Source: Anaerolineae bacterium
GTDB lineage: Bacteria > Chloroflexota > Anaerolineae > Promineifilales > Promineifilaceae
Reading direction: 5' to 3'
Assembly (NCBI GenBank): GCA_020848035.1
Contig: JADLAX010000002.1
Location: 21,822 to 85,821 of the forward strand
Length of the DNA: 64,000 nucleotides
Shown here: piece by piece, positions 23,505 to 31,718 of the stretch
Numbering within the stretch: position 1 is the first letter of the stretch
How the letters are laid out: each line of letters opens with the position of its first letter
Translations under genes and position numbers: made by a program
The notes under the pieces: generated by a model
What the model saw: the letters and a program-made list of their open reading frames with translations, nothing else
What the model was told of the DNA's origin: nothing
Database searches by the model: none

Positions 23505-25454
23505 TCAGGCTGGTAACGCATAAATATTGTGGTTGGTTGAGCCGATGTACACAACACCATCAGCAATGGTCGGTGAAGCAATAACAGGAGCGCCTGTGTC
23601 AAATCTCCAGTTGACGTCTCCTTTTTTGGCCGCCAAACAGTAAACAGCACCATCGGTGCCGCCAAAGTAAACAGCATCGCGCCACACGACGGGCGACGAG
23701 GCAATCTGGCCATTGATTTCGTGGGTCCACAGCTGCCGCCCCGTGTCCATGTCCAGCGCATAGAGGCTGCCGTCTGACGAACCGATGAACACCATGCCAT
23801 TGGCCACGGTGGGGGATGAAACAATCGGCCGACGGCTGCGGAAGCGCCAGATGATCCAGCCGGTATTGGCGTCCAGGGCATAAACCGTGCCGTCAAGCGA
23901 CCCCACAAAGACAATTTCGTCGGCCACGGTGGGGGATGAGGTTACGCTGCGCTTGGCCTGAGCCTGCCACTTGGCTTTGCCGCTGGCGATTTCCAGGCAA
24001 AAGATGTAGCCACCCTCGGTGCCAAAAAAGATGCGCTCATCATCAACAAACGCGGTGGAGCGTACGGCCGTATATGCATTGGCCTTCCACTTCACCCGCC
24101 CCTGGGCAATCTCCAATGCGTAAAAATGGCCGTCGTCTGAGCCAAAAAAGACGTGATCATAACGGACCACGGGGGAGGCGTACACCGCGCCGTTGGTGGC
24201 AAAGCGCCAGTTCTGCCGCCCGGTGCGCCGCTGGATGCAGTAAAGATGTTTGTCCACCGAACCGATGAAAATACTTTCTTCGTAGATAAAGGGCGTGCTG
24301 CCGCCCACGCTGTCGGCGGCGGGGAACTTCCAGGCAAACTCGCCATTTCCGGCGTGCAGGGCGTACAGGTTGTTATCGTAAGCGCCCACATAAACCATAT
24401 TGCCGGAAACGGCCGCTTTGCCGCGAATCTCATCTTCACACTTAAACTGCCAGATGGGCTGCACCTTGCTGGGCGCCACGGCCACCGGCGTGCCTGTGGC
24501 GCTGACAACGGCCGGGGTGTTGGTTTGCGGAATGGTTAGGCTGGGATTGCTGTCGGAAACGGCCGTTGCCGCACGATCTACCAACACTTCCAACGCTTCT
24601 TTCAGCGCCTTGGCGTCGGGGAAACGATCCTTGGGATCGTAGGAGAGGCAGCGCATGATGATCGCTTCAAAGGCGGGGGTGACGTGGGGATTGACTTTGT
24701 GAATCGGCCGTTCGGCAAAGGTGAAGGGCGGTTCCAGGCGCGGATCCTGCCGGGTGAGCAGGTGGTGCAGCGTCGCCCCCAGAGCATAAATGTCGCCCGC
24801 CGGTTCTGCCTGTCCGCGATACTGCTCCGGCGGCGAATACCCTTCCGTACCGATCATCGTGCCCTTGTCGCCCATCTCAAACACCTTGGCAATGCCAAAG
24901 TCAATCAGGCGAATGCGCGCGCGATGATCCAGCATGATGTTGGAAGGCTTCACGTCGCGAAAAACGATGGGCTGCGGTTTCTGGCTGTGCAGATGGTAAA
25001 GGGCATCACACAGCTGCATCGCCCAAGAAATTGCTGTTTCCTGATCCAGGTAGTCGGTCTGCTCCTCCAGCCACTCGTCCAAATCCTTGCCCCGAATCAG
25101 CTCCAGCACCAGGTAAGAGCGGTCGCCCTCGGTGAAGTAGTCAGACACATCGGGGATGGCCGGATGATCCAGCATGGCCAGCATGCTGGCTTCCCGCTCA
25201 AATGATTTAATGGTGAGTTCCCGCATTTGCGGGTCGGGGGTGGAGATAACCATCTCCTTAACGGCACACAGCTTGGTGACATTGGGGAAGCGCATGTCAC
25301 GCGCCTGGTAGACGGAACTGAAGCCGCCGGCGCCTAACGGCCCCACAATGCGGTACCGGTCTTGCAGCATATCACCAGGCTGCAAACCACTACGCTGCGC
25401 CTTTTTTTGACGGCCTCTTTTGCTGGCAAGTTGTCTGGTCGTTAGTCGCCCCAT
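23505..25454 (-). CDS. Ser/Thr protein kinase with C-terminal PQQ-type beta-propeller
   Basis: 649 residues. The kinase domain (about 33-290) has the glycine loop GAGGFSSVY, K66 (CAVKEM), catalytic D167 (FRDVKPSN), DFG at 185-187 and the activation-loop Thr/GTEGYSPPEQY. After a Ser/Thr/Pro linker come seven or eight repeats of the PQQ/BamB-like blade (VYVGAYDNNLYALHAGNG, VFFGSDDGHFYAL, VYIGSTNHNIYAL). No transmembrane helix separates the halves, unlike most bacterial STPKs, so the propeller is probably cytosolic and senses a partner or ligand. First gene of the signalling block. Confidence 0.95.
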   Translation of the reverse strand: MGRLTTRQLASKRGRQKKAQRSGLQPGDMLQDRYRIVGPLGAGGFSSVYQARDMRFPNVTKLCAVKEMVISTPDPQMRELTIKSFEREASMLAMLDHPAIPDVSDYFTEGDRSYLVLELIRGKDLDEWLEEQTDYLDQETAISWAMQLCDALYHLHSQKPQPIVFRDVKPSNIMLDHRARIRLIDFGIAKVFEMGDKGTMIGTEGYSPPEQYRGQAEPAGDIYALGATLHHLLTRQDPRLEPPFTFAERPIHKVNPHVTPAFEAIIMRCLSYDPKDRFPDAKALKEALEVLVDRAATAVSDSNPSLTIPQTNTPAVVSATGTPVAVAPSKVQPIWQFKCEDEIRGKAAVSGNMVYVGAYDNNLYALHAGNGEFAWKFPAADSVGGSTPFIYEESIFIGSVDKHLYCIQRRTGRQNWRFATNGAVYASPVVRYDHVFFGSDDGHFYALEIAQGRVKWKANAYTAVRSTAFVDDERIFFGTEGGYIFCLEIASGKAKWQAQAKRSVTSSPTVADEIVFVGSLDGTVYALDANTGWIIWRFRSRRPIVSSPTVANGMVFIGSSDGSLYALDMDTGRQLWTHEINGQIASSPVVWRDAVYFGGTDGAVYCLAAKKGDVNWRFDTGAPVIASPTIADGVVYIGSTNHNIYALPA

Positions 25455-25599
25455 AATTCGGCTGCGGTCTTTGTGAAAGGCGGAAGGATTTTGAATCGGC
25501 TAAAAACGGGAACCCACTTTTGTTCAGGTAAAAAGCGGTTGGCCAGGCCATCCGTTTCAACTGTCCATACGCATTCACCCGTCTCCTTTTCAGAGGGTT

Positions 25600-25629
25600 A
25601 TTATAAGTTCACCCCGTGTGTTTTATCAA
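25600..25629 (-). promoter_or_regulatory. Promoter of the Ser/Thr kinase signalling block
   Basis: On the minus strand TTGATA (25629-25624), an 18-base spacer and TATAAT (25605-25600). The predicted start is about 140 bases upstream of the kinase ATG. The following genes to rel at 17098 have gaps of 0-150 bp and no strong terminator was seen, so it may drive up to seven genes. Confidence 0.7.
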
Positions 25630-25683
25630 GCGGCTGGGCAGAAATGGCCAGAAAGTGGGGCTTTTGGTGGTCTGACCCCCGCA

Positions 25684-26439
25684 TTAAGTGTGGATAAGCC
25701 GCCACAAGCGCTCGCCACCGACCGCAACCGTATAGTCGTGAATCATCTTTTCCAGATCAGCGCGAGAATCAAAAAAGGTGCTGCGCTGGGAAGCATAGGC
25801 CCAGATGGCGTCGATTTTGGCACATACGGCCGTTTCTGTCAGCACAATTTGGCTGGGGTAGAGGTGGGGGGTGAGAACTGCCGTCAGCGCCCCATCCTCG
25901 GCGGCATACGGGTAATCTTCATAATAAACCAGCTGCGTGGGGGCAAACACACGCTCGGCGGCCTGGCGCACCAGCCGGTGATCGACGTGGTTGCCTGCGG
26001 TGAGCGGCACGACAATCTCGTCGGCGGGCGGCAGCTGGCGCAGCTGGGCCACAAGCTGGTCTACCACCGCATCGTCGGCAGAATGGCGCGTGGTGATGAC
26101 CGATTCCCAGGTCGGGTAACACGCCTCGCCCGTAGCCGGGTCGGTGCGGTAAACGCAGTCGGGCACGTCCCAGTGCCAATAATCTGCGCCTAAAATGTGG
26201 CTGGCAGCGGCATCCTCGGCGCGGCGGGCACGAACGGCGTCTTGGGGCAGCGCCCAGCGCTGGTGCAGCTCCTGGGCAAAGGCCGAGAGCCGCAAATCGG
26301 GCGCGGGTTCACCCGCCATCGTGGTAACGATGAGAATTGGTTCGTGCTGGCTGGTTTGCTGGAAAATCCGTCCGCCGCAAGACAGCGCCGCATCATCCAG
26401 GTGGGGCGAGAGGTAAATCGATTGGTACCGCTCACGCAT
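25684..26439 (-). CDS. PIG-L (LmbE-like) deacetylase family protein
   Basis: 251 residues from MRERYQS. The metal-binding motif is SPHLDDAALS (about 10-19; canonical PHPDDE) and the second site is GNHVDHRLV. Family members are zinc-dependent N-deacetylases acting on GlcNAc-containing compounds. The start overlaps the end of cysS by 8 bp, so the genes are coupled. The combination recalls mycothiol biosynthesis (MshB next to MshC), but the neighbour is an ordinary CysRS, so that pathway is not claimed. Confidence 0.88.
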   Translation of the reverse strand: MRERYQSIYLSPHLDDAALSCGGRIFQQTSQHEPILIVTTMAGEPAPDLRLSAFAQELHQRWALPQDAVRARRAEDAAASHILGADYWHWDVPDCVYRTDPATGEACYPTWESVITTRHSADDAVVDQLVAQLRQLPPADEIVVPLTAGNHVDHRLVRQAAERVFAPTQLVYYEDYPYAAEDGALTAVLTPHLYPSQIVLTETAVCAKIDAIWAYASQRSTFFDSRADLEKMIHDYTVAVGGERLWRLIHT

Positions 26440-27817
26440 GGGCGGCGCTCCGCTTGAGTTCCGGGCCGGTGGGTGTGTCGGTGATGTCGTAGCCTGCGGC
26501 CGCGATTTGGCCGCGCAGAGCATCGGCTTCGGCCCAGTTTTTGGCAGCGCGGGCGGCCTGGCGCTGCTCGGCCAGGGCCATAATCTCGGCGGGGATGGGC
26601 TGTTCGGCTTCGGGCTGCCAATCGACCAGACCCAGCCCCAGCACGCGGTCAAATTCCACGATGGTGGCCTTTTTCACACCGCCGGGCAGGTCACTCTTGA
26701 CCAGATTCCAGACCACGGCCAGGGCACGAGGCATGTTGAGGTCGTCGTTGATCTGGGCGGTGAAGTCGGCCAGGAAGGTTGGGTCTGGTTGGGTGGGAGT
26801 GGGCCATTGGGAAACGGCCGTACGCAGCCGCTGCAGCGCCGTCGCCGCCCCATCCATCGCCTGCCAGTTAAACGTCAGCTTGGCGCGGTAATGCCCACCC
26901 AGGCAGAAGAAGCGGTACACCAGCGGGTCGTAGCCGCGATCGATGAGCGTTTGCAGCCGCAAAAAATCGCCCGACGATTTGGACATTTTGAGGCCATCGA
27001 GCTGCAAAAAGTAGCCGTGCAGCCAGAAGTTGGCCAGCCGGGTGCCGTGGCACGCCTGCGTTTGGGCAATCTCGTTGGGATGGTGCACCATAATGTGGTC
27101 TTCACCGCCGCAGTGAATGTCGAAAAAGGTGCCCAGGTAATGCGAGGCCATCGCTGAACACTCGATGTGCCAGCCGGGGAAGCCAACGCCCCACGGGCTG
27201 TCCCACTCCATCTGCCGCTGCGCGTCTGGCGGGCTGAACTTCCACAGGGCAAAGTCGGTGACGTTGCGCTTTTCGCTCATGGCGATGCGGCTGCCTGCCT
27301 GTAAGCCCTCGATGTTGAGCCGGGCGATGTAGCCGTAATCGTCCAGCCGGGACGTGTCGAAGTAGATGCCGTCGCTGGTGCGGTAGGTGTAGCCGTTGGC
27401 CTCGATGCCCTGGATCATGGCGATTTGCTCGGCGATGTGGCCGGTGGCCTTGCACCAGATGTGCGGCTCGTGGATGTGCAGCTTCGCTAAATCTTGCTTG
27501 AACGCTTCGGTGTAAATCTCGGCGATTTCCCAGGCGCTTTTACCGGCGCGGCGGGTGCCCACCTCCATTTTGTCTTCGCCCGCGTCGGCGTCGTCGGTCA
27601 GGTGGCCCACATCGGTGATGTTCATGACGTGCAGCACCTCGTGCCCGTTGAACTCCAGCACGCGGCGCAAAATATCTTCAAAAATGTAGCTGCGCAGGTT
27701 GCCGATGTGGGCGTAATCGTAGACGGTGAGGCCGCAGGTGTAGAGCTTGACCTGGGGTGGATGGAGGGGGGTAAACGGCCGTACTTTTCGCTCGTAGGTA
27801 TCAAACAAGGTTAACAT
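26432..27817 (-). CDS. cysS: Cysteinyl-tRNA synthetase
   Basis: 461 residues, normal length. The class I motifs are HIGN (YAHIGNLRSY, about 36-39) and KMSKS (LKMSKSSGDF). Zinc ligands are C28 in YTCGL, a Cys in HIECSAM and the GGEDHIMVHHPNE segment. The C-terminal DALR and anticodon region is present (AKNWAEADALRGQIAAAGY). The first 12 codons and the upstream spacer are repeated twice more upstream in the toxin-antitoxin duplication. An ACGGCCGT lies at codons 13-15. Confidence 0.96.
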   Translation of the reverse strand: MLTLFDTYERKVRPFTPLHPPQVKLYTCGLTVYDYAHIGNLRSYIFEDILRRVLEFNGHEVLHVMNITDVGHLTDDADAGEDKMEVGTRRAGKSAWEIAEIYTEAFKQDLAKLHIHEPHIWCKATGHIAEQIAMIQGIEANGYTYRTSDGIYFDTSRLDDYGYIARLNIEGLQAGSRIAMSEKRNVTDFALWKFSPPDAQRQMEWDSPWGVGFPGWHIECSAMASHYLGTFFDIHCGGEDHIMVHHPNEIAQTQACHGTRLANFWLHGYFLQLDGLKMSKSSGDFLRLQTLIDRGYDPLVYRFFCLGGHYRAKLTFNWQAMDGAATALQRLRTAVSQWPTPTQPDPTFLADFTAQINDDLNMPRALAVVWNLVKSDLPGGVKKATIVEFDRVLGLGLVDWQPEAEQPIPAEIMALAEQRQAARAAKNWAEADALRGQIAAAGYDITDTPTGPELKRSAAHA

Positions 27818-27893
27818 GCCGGATAGCTTACATCAGTCTGGGGGTGTTGTCGAAGGGGGGAACGGCCTTTGCTTCAGATTCGTGCCACAGAGA

Positions 27894-28256
27894 TTATTCA
27901 AGCGGATCGATGACGGTTAACGAGTCAATCCAGGTGAAGTCTTTGGTGTTGTGGGTAGCCAGTTGAAAGTTGTGATAGAGGGCAGTCCCGGCGATGAGCG
28001 CATCACCCAGCGACATCGCTTTTTGTTGACGAAGGGAAACGGCCGTTTGAAACACCTCTGCCGAAGGATAGAGAATCGTCAGTTCCGAAAACAAAGCTTC
28101 GAGCGCACTTTTATCCGCTAGGGTTAGCTTGTGGTAGCCAAGCACTTCTACCAAGCTGACTGCGGAAACGGCCGGTTTGTTTTCGGCAAACCAATCAACC
28201 AGCGCCGCATTTTGGGCAACAGCATAGATAAGCAGGTTGCTATCGGCAAGGATCAT
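27894..28256 (-). CDS. PIN-domain toxin (VapC-like), copy 1
   Basis: 120 residues. PIN-domain acidic residues are visible: D5 in LADSNLLIY, E38 in SLVEVLG, D84 in LGDALIAGTA and D105 in NTKDF. Family members are RNases that cleave tRNA or mRNA. The start overlaps the antitoxin stop (ATGA, 4 bp), the usual type II arrangement with antitoxin first. Nearly identical to the copy at 28724. Confidence 0.9.
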   Translation of the reverse strand: MILADSNLLIYAVAQNAALVDWFAENKPAVSAVSLVEVLGYHKLTLADKSALEALFSELTILYPSAEVFQTAVSLRQQKAMSLGDALIAGTALYHNFQLATHNTKDFTWIDSLTVIDPLE

Positions 28257-28510
28257 TCGTCCCGTCCTGGAAGCGGCCGATCCTGGCGGATTCGTTTTTG
28301 CCAGGCAACCGGATCATCTATGTCGCCAAAGGTGTTGAGTTTAGCGAGGGTTTGAAAAGCGGTTTTAATGCGCTGCCCACGTTCTGCATCCGTTGTCGCT
28401 GGTGCGGATTGCAGCCGCTGCCGTAGAAACAAGATGAAATCCAACACCTCATTTTGCTTTTCAGGAGGAAGCTGGGTTAATTGCTCTTCAATTTGATCGA
28501 GTAAAGCCAT
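28253..28510 (-). CDS. Antitoxin of the PIN module, DUF2281-like, copy 1
   Basis: 85 residues, MALLDQIEEQLTQLPPEKQN with a helical N-terminus resembling DUF2281-type antitoxins (LPPEKQNEVLDFILFL). A Pro/Trp-containing tail (DDPVAWQKRIR) probably wraps the toxin. GGAGG lies five bases before the ATG. The gene precedes and overlaps its PIN toxin by 4 bp. It probably represses its own promoter. Confidence 0.85.
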   Translation of the reverse strand: MALLDQIEEQLTQLPPEKQNEVLDFILFLRQRLQSAPATTDAERGQRIKTAFQTLAKLNTFGDIDDPVAWQKRIRQDRPLPGRDE

Positions 28511-28723
28511 TTCAACCTCCGCGTTTCACGTCTTGTCTTAGTTTATTTTAGCAGCGAGTGGTGGCGTTGGGAATACGGCCGTTTTATTTCCCATACCTTT
28601 TTTGATTAGCGTACTTTTCGCTCGTAGGTATCAAACAGGGTTAACATGCGGGATAGCTTACCTGAGTCTGGGGGTGTTGTCGATGGAGGGGAACGGCCGT
28701 TGCTCTAGATTCGTGCCGATAGA

Positions 28724-29086
28724 TTATTCAAGCGGATCGATGACAGTTAGTGAGTCAATCCAGGTGAAATCTTTGGTGTTGTGGGTGGCAAGCTGAAAAT
28801 TGTGGTAGAGAGCGGTCCCGGCGATGAGCGCATCACCCAGCGACATCGCTTTTTGTTGACGAAGGGATACGGCCGTTTGGAACACCTCTGCCGAGGGGTA
28901 AAGAATCGTCAGCTCCGAAAACAAAGATTCGAGGGCACTTTTATCAGCAGGATTTAACTTGTGGTAGCCAAGCACTTCTACCAAACTAACTGCGGAAACG
29001 GCCGGTTTGTTTTCGGCAAACCAATCAACCAGCGCTGCATTTTGGGCAACGGCGTAAATAAGCAAGTTGCTATCGGCAAGGATCAT
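28724..29086 (-). CDS. PIN-domain toxin (VapC-like), copy 2
   Basis: 120 residues, differing from copy 1 at a few positions only (for example HKLNPADKSALESLF instead of HKLTLADKSALEALF). All four acidic PIN residues are kept, so both copies should be active. The changes cluster in one loop next to the likely antitoxin-contact region. Overlaps its antitoxin by 4 bp. Confidence 0.9.
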   Translation of the reverse strand: MILADSNLLIYAVAQNAALVDWFAENKPAVSAVSLVEVLGYHKLNPADKSALESLFSELTILYPSAEVFQTAVSLRQQKAMSLGDALIAGTALYHNFQLATHNTKDFTWIDSLTVIDPLE

Positions 29087-29340
29087 TCGTCCCGTCCAGG
29101 AAGTGGTCGATCCTGGCGGATTTGTTTTTGCCAGGCAACGGGGTCTTCAATGTCGCCAAAGGTGTTTAGCTTGGCCAGGGTTTGGAAAGCGGTTTTGATG
29201 CGCTGCCCTCGTTCTGCATCGGTCGTGGCTGGTGCGGATTGCAGCCGCTGGTGTAGAAACAAGATGAAATCCAACACTTCATTTTGCTTCTCAGGTGGAA
29301 GCTGGGTCAACTGCTTTTCAATTTGATCGAGTAAAGCCAT
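29083..29340 (-). CDS. Antitoxin of the PIN module, copy 2
   Basis: 85 residues, about 95 % identical to copy 1. Differences include EEQ to EKQ, FLRQRL to FLHQRL, GDIDD to GDIED and KRIR to KQIR, so charge changes fall in the C-terminal toxin-binding tail. Same GGAGG ribosome site. The upstream sequence (TAGTTTATTTTAGCAGCGAG) is shared with copy 1, so both modules should share operator sequences. Confidence 0.85.
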   Translation of the reverse strand: MALLDQIEKQLTQLPPEKQNEVLDFILFLHQRLQSAPATTDAERGQRIKTAFQTLAKLNTFGDIEDPVAWQKQIRQDRPLPGRDE

Positions 29341-29625
29341 TTCAACCTCCGCGTTTTACGTCTTGTCTTAGTTTATTTTAGCAGCGAGTGGGGATGTTGG
29401 GAATACGGTGTTATTTCTCACACCTTTCATGATTTCCGTACTTTTCGCTCGTAGGTATCAAACAGGGTTAACATGCGGGATAGCTTACATCAGTCTGGGG
29501 GTGTTGTCGAAATGGGTAGGAAAGTTTGGGTAATTCGGCCGTTGCAACCTCAAATAGCAAGCTGTATAGTGTAAAAATCGTTGTCAGTATGTCATTTATT
29601 TAGCAAATGATCAATCGAGACATTT

Positions 29626-30048
29626 ATGGTCACAAATTCCCTCGCTACACTAAAAATATGCGCTGTCGCTCTCGTGCCAGTGATGTTTGTTTTTATTTGG
29701 TTGTTACCAAAGTTTTTACAGAGCGGCCGTTCCATAAAAATGCTAATTGGCGCGATTGTCCTCTCAATGTATACAGCGGTTTTAGTAGCCACAATAGATA
29801 GCAGCAGCTTGCCAATTCAAAACTTCTGGTTTGTTGTTGTATTGAACGCGTTGGTGTGGGGCGGTGTCGGATTCTTGGTGGGTATATATTTTGACGTGCG
29901 CTCACGAGTAGAAATGGGCAGCAGATTTTACCAAGAATTCTGGCATCTGCGGCTGCATGGCGTAGAGTATGGCATTTTGGGAGCAATAGCCAGTCTGCCG
30001 CTAGGGTTTACGGCAGGTTGGTTGGTTATTGCACTTGACGCTTTGTGA
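29626..30048 (+). CDS. Hypothetical membrane protein cut short by an in-frame TGA
   Basis: 140 residues with four hydrophobic segments (CAVALVPVMFVFIWLL, IGAIVLSMYTAVLVA, FWFVVVLNALVWGGVGFLVG, YGILGAIASLPLGF). After the TGA at 30046-30048 the same frame stays open for 31 codons to a TAA at 30142-30144. It encodes a further helix (FIIGGVLVWGLDRY) and a charged tail. The gene was probably about 172 residues before a nonsense mutation (for example TGG to TGA). The region is AT-rich and lacks exact HIP octamers, suggesting acquired DNA. Function unknown. Confidence 0.6.
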   Translation: MVTNSLATLKICAVALVPVMFVFIWLLPKFLQSGRSIKMLIGAIVLSMYTAVLVATIDSSSLPIQNFWFVVVLNALVWGGVGFLVGIYFDVRSRVEMGSRFYQEFWHLRLHGVEYGILGAIASLPLGFTAGWLVIALDAL

Positions 30049-30148
30049 TTAGAATCACTCTTAAGCTTTTCTACTGGATTCATTATTGGCGGGGTATTGG
30101 TTTGGGGATTAGATCGATATAATCACAGTTTTTTGCGCGAGTAAAACA

Positions 30149-30331
30149 ATGTTTTTCTTCTTTTTTATCTATGCGCTTTTGTTTATTGGGGCAGTGTTTG
30201 ATATAGATTGGATTTTAAAGTTTACAAGGGGAGACAGGCTCTATGGTCGGAAGTTTGCCCGCATCTTCTACGGTATTTTTGGATTCTTCGGAACGGTTAT
30301 GATGCTCTTTGCAATGTTGTCTCAGATATAA
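30149..30331 (+). CDS. Small two-helix membrane protein, Imm17-like immunity family
   Basis: 60 residues: two hydrophobic helices with the central pattern FDIDWILKF...GRKFARIFYGIFG. This recalls the Imm17 immunity family (FDWDWF...GRKGARIFY). Imm17 proteins usually protect against polymorphic toxins, but no toxin gene is present here. It starts 5 bp after the end of the interrupted membrane-protein frame and probably belongs to the same acquired AT-rich islet. Assignment rests on recalled motif similarity only. Confidence 0.55.
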   Translation: MFFFFFIYALLFIGAVFDIDWILKFTRGDRLYGRKFARIFYGIFGFFGTVMMLFAMLSQI

Positions 30332-30394
30332 TATAGAGCAAAGTGCCTCACGCTAATTGGCTTCCCACCTGATAGCTCACTATAATTAAAACCT

Positions 30395-30880
30395 ATGTCA
30401 AAGTTAACCCATCTGGATGAAGCTGGCCGCGCCCGCATGGTGGACGTCGGCGACAAGGACGACACCGAGCGTGTGGCCGTGGCCCGTGGCTCTGTGCAAA
30501 TGCAGCCGGAAACGCTGGCCCTTATAATAGAAGGCAATATGAAAAAGGGGGATGTGCTGACGGTGGCGCAGTTGGCTGGCATCATGGCCGCCAAGCGCAC
30601 CAGCGACCTCATCCCCATGTGCCATCCGCTCATGCTCAGCCACGTGGCCGTCACCTGCACGCCCAACCCCGCCGAGAGCAGCGTGGAGATCGAGGCGTCG
30701 GTCCGGTTGAAGGGCAAAACAGGCGTGGAGATGGAGGCGTTAACGGCCGTTTCCGTTGCCGCCCTCACCATTTACGACATGGCCAAAGCGGTCGATCGCG
30801 GCATGGTGATTGGGGATGTGCGCGTGGTCGAAAAATCGGGTGGCAAAAGTGGAGATTGGCGATTGGAGACTGGAGATTAA
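30395..30880 (+). CDS. moaC: Cyclic pyranopterin monophosphate synthase MoaC
   Basis: 161 residues. It converts the MoaA product to cPMP in molybdenum-cofactor synthesis. Signatures are [28 protein letters not shown] (active-site region), [10 protein letters not shown] and [12 protein letters not shown]. The last residues after EKSGGKSG (DWRLETGD) come from the short-period repeat that begins at the 3' end and supplies the stop codon. The downstream gene is moaD-E. Confidence 0.95.
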   Translation: MSKLTHLDEAGRARMVDVGDKDDTERVAVARGSVQMQPETLALIIEGNMKKGDVLTVAQLAGIMAAKRTSDLIPMCHPLMLSHVAVTCTPNPAESSVEIEASVRLKGKTGVEMEALTAVSVAALTIYDMAKAVDRGMVIGDVRVVEKSGGKSGDWRLETGD

Positions 30881-30917
30881 AATCAATCTCAAATCTCCAA
30901 TCCCTAATCTCCTCCAA
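30840..30917. repeat. GGAGATT-iterated hairpin overlapping the moaC 3' end
   Basis: The left arm (about 30850-30880) iterates GGAGATTGGCGATTGGAGAC. The right arm (about 30884-30915) iterates AATCTCAAATCTCCAATCCC. It forms a long imperfect hairpin. It overlaps the last codons of moaC and lies 8 bp before moaD-E. No U-run follows. Confidence 0.75.
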
Positions 30918-30924
30918 CAAAACT

Positions 30925-31647
30925 ATGGAAATTCAAATCAAACTCTTCGCCACGCTGAAAGACAAAGCGGGCAGCAATAAAATCAGCGTCACGGTGGCGG
31001 AACCAGCTACGGTGGCCACGCTGCTGGAAGCGGTAGGCGCGGCTTACCCGGCACTGCAAACTTCCCTGCCGATTGCCCTGGTGTCGGTGAACAAGGCGTT
31101 TGCGGGAAGAGATACGGCCGTATCCCCCCACGATGAAGTCGCCATGTTCCCCCCCGTCAGCGGCGGCAGCGGTGCCGACGATCTGCCGCACCCCACCCAT
31201 TTTGCCGTCACCACCGAACCGTTCGACATTGCCGCCATCCACGCCAGCCTCGGCGGGTCAGACATTGGGGCGATTGCCAGCTTCACCGGCTTTGTCCGCG
31301 GCCAGACCCAGCGCGACGGCCTGCCGCCGGAAACGAGCTACCTGGAATACGAAGCGTACAGCGAAATGGCCGAGCTCAAAATGGCCCAGATCGCCCGCGA
31401 AATCTGGCAAAAGTGGCCATTGGTCAAAGGCGTGGCGATTGTGCAGCGAATCGGCCGTTTGGACATTGGCCAGCACACCACCTTTGTCGCCTGCGCCAGC
31501 GGCCACCGCGACCAGGGCATCTTCGACGCCGCCCGCTACGGCATCGACCGCCTCAAAGAGATTGTCCCCGTCTGGAAAAAAGAAGTGGGCGAAGACCAAT
31601 CGATCTGGGTGGAAGGCGATTACCGCCCCACCGAGGCAGACAATTAA
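30925..31647 (+). CDS. MoaD-MoaE fusion, molybdopterin synthase
   Basis: 240 residues from MEIQIKLFATLKDKAG. Residues 1-81 are the ubiquitin-like sulfur carrier MoaD ending in G80-G81 (PPVSGG). After a short linker, residues about 95-240 are MoaE (GAIASFTGFVRGQ, YLEYEAYSEMAE, catalytic-region KKEVGEDQSIW). Together they insert the dithiolene sulfurs into cPMP. Because the GG is internal, activity of the MoaD part should require cleavage after the Gly pair, as known for MoaX of mycobacteria. Confidence 0.93.
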   Translation: MEIQIKLFATLKDKAGSNKISVTVAEPATVATLLEAVGAAYPALQTSLPIALVSVNKAFAGRDTAVSPHDEVAMFPPVSGGSGADDLPHPTHFAVTTEPFDIAAIHASLGGSDIGAIASFTGFVRGQTQRDGLPPETSYLEYEAYSEMAELKMAQIAREIWQKWPLVKGVAIVQRIGRLDIGQHTTFVACASGHRDQGIFDAARYGIDRLKEIVPVWKKEVGEDQSIWVEGDYRPTEADN

Positions 31648-31655
31648 CAGAAAGA

Positions 31656-31712
31656 GATTGGAGATTGGAGATTAGCAATTGATCTTAATCTCCAATCTCC
31701 AATCCCCAATCT
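31656..31712. repeat. GGAGATT-iterated hairpin between moaD-E and the mazG-like gene
   Basis: Left AGATTGGAGATTGGAGATTA and right TAATCTCCAATCTCCAATCC pair over about 20 bp, flanking AGCAATTGATCT. The unit resembles that at 30840-30917, but the arrangement is different. Confidence 0.78.
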
Positions 31713-31718
31713 CATTTC

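Larger units (their letters stand above)
27781..29513. repeat. Tandem duplication: two TA units plus three copies of the cysS 5' end
   Basis: GTACTTTTCGCTCGTAGGTA (first codons of cysS, antisense) begins at 27781, 28611 and 29438, spacings of 830 and 827 bp. Each copy continues through the cysS start and about 40-45 bp of its upstream region (GGATAGCTTACATCAGTCTG). After copies 1 and 2 comes a complete toxin-antitoxin unit with the same promoter region; copy 3 diverges after about 75 bp. The units differ by several percent, so the duplication is not very recent. In copy 1 the repeated block begins inside an ACGGCCGT octamer. Confidence 0.92.

Noticed and set aside
25684..27817. Mycothiol pathway pair (MshB/MshC)
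   Set aside because: The synthetase has full CysRS length with DALR and anticodon regions, so it is ordinary cysS; PIG-L next to it is not sufficient.
30046..30048. TGA read as selenocysteine
   Set aside because: No SECIS-like hairpin directly after the codon and the protein is a small hydrophobic one; a nonsense mutation is simpler.
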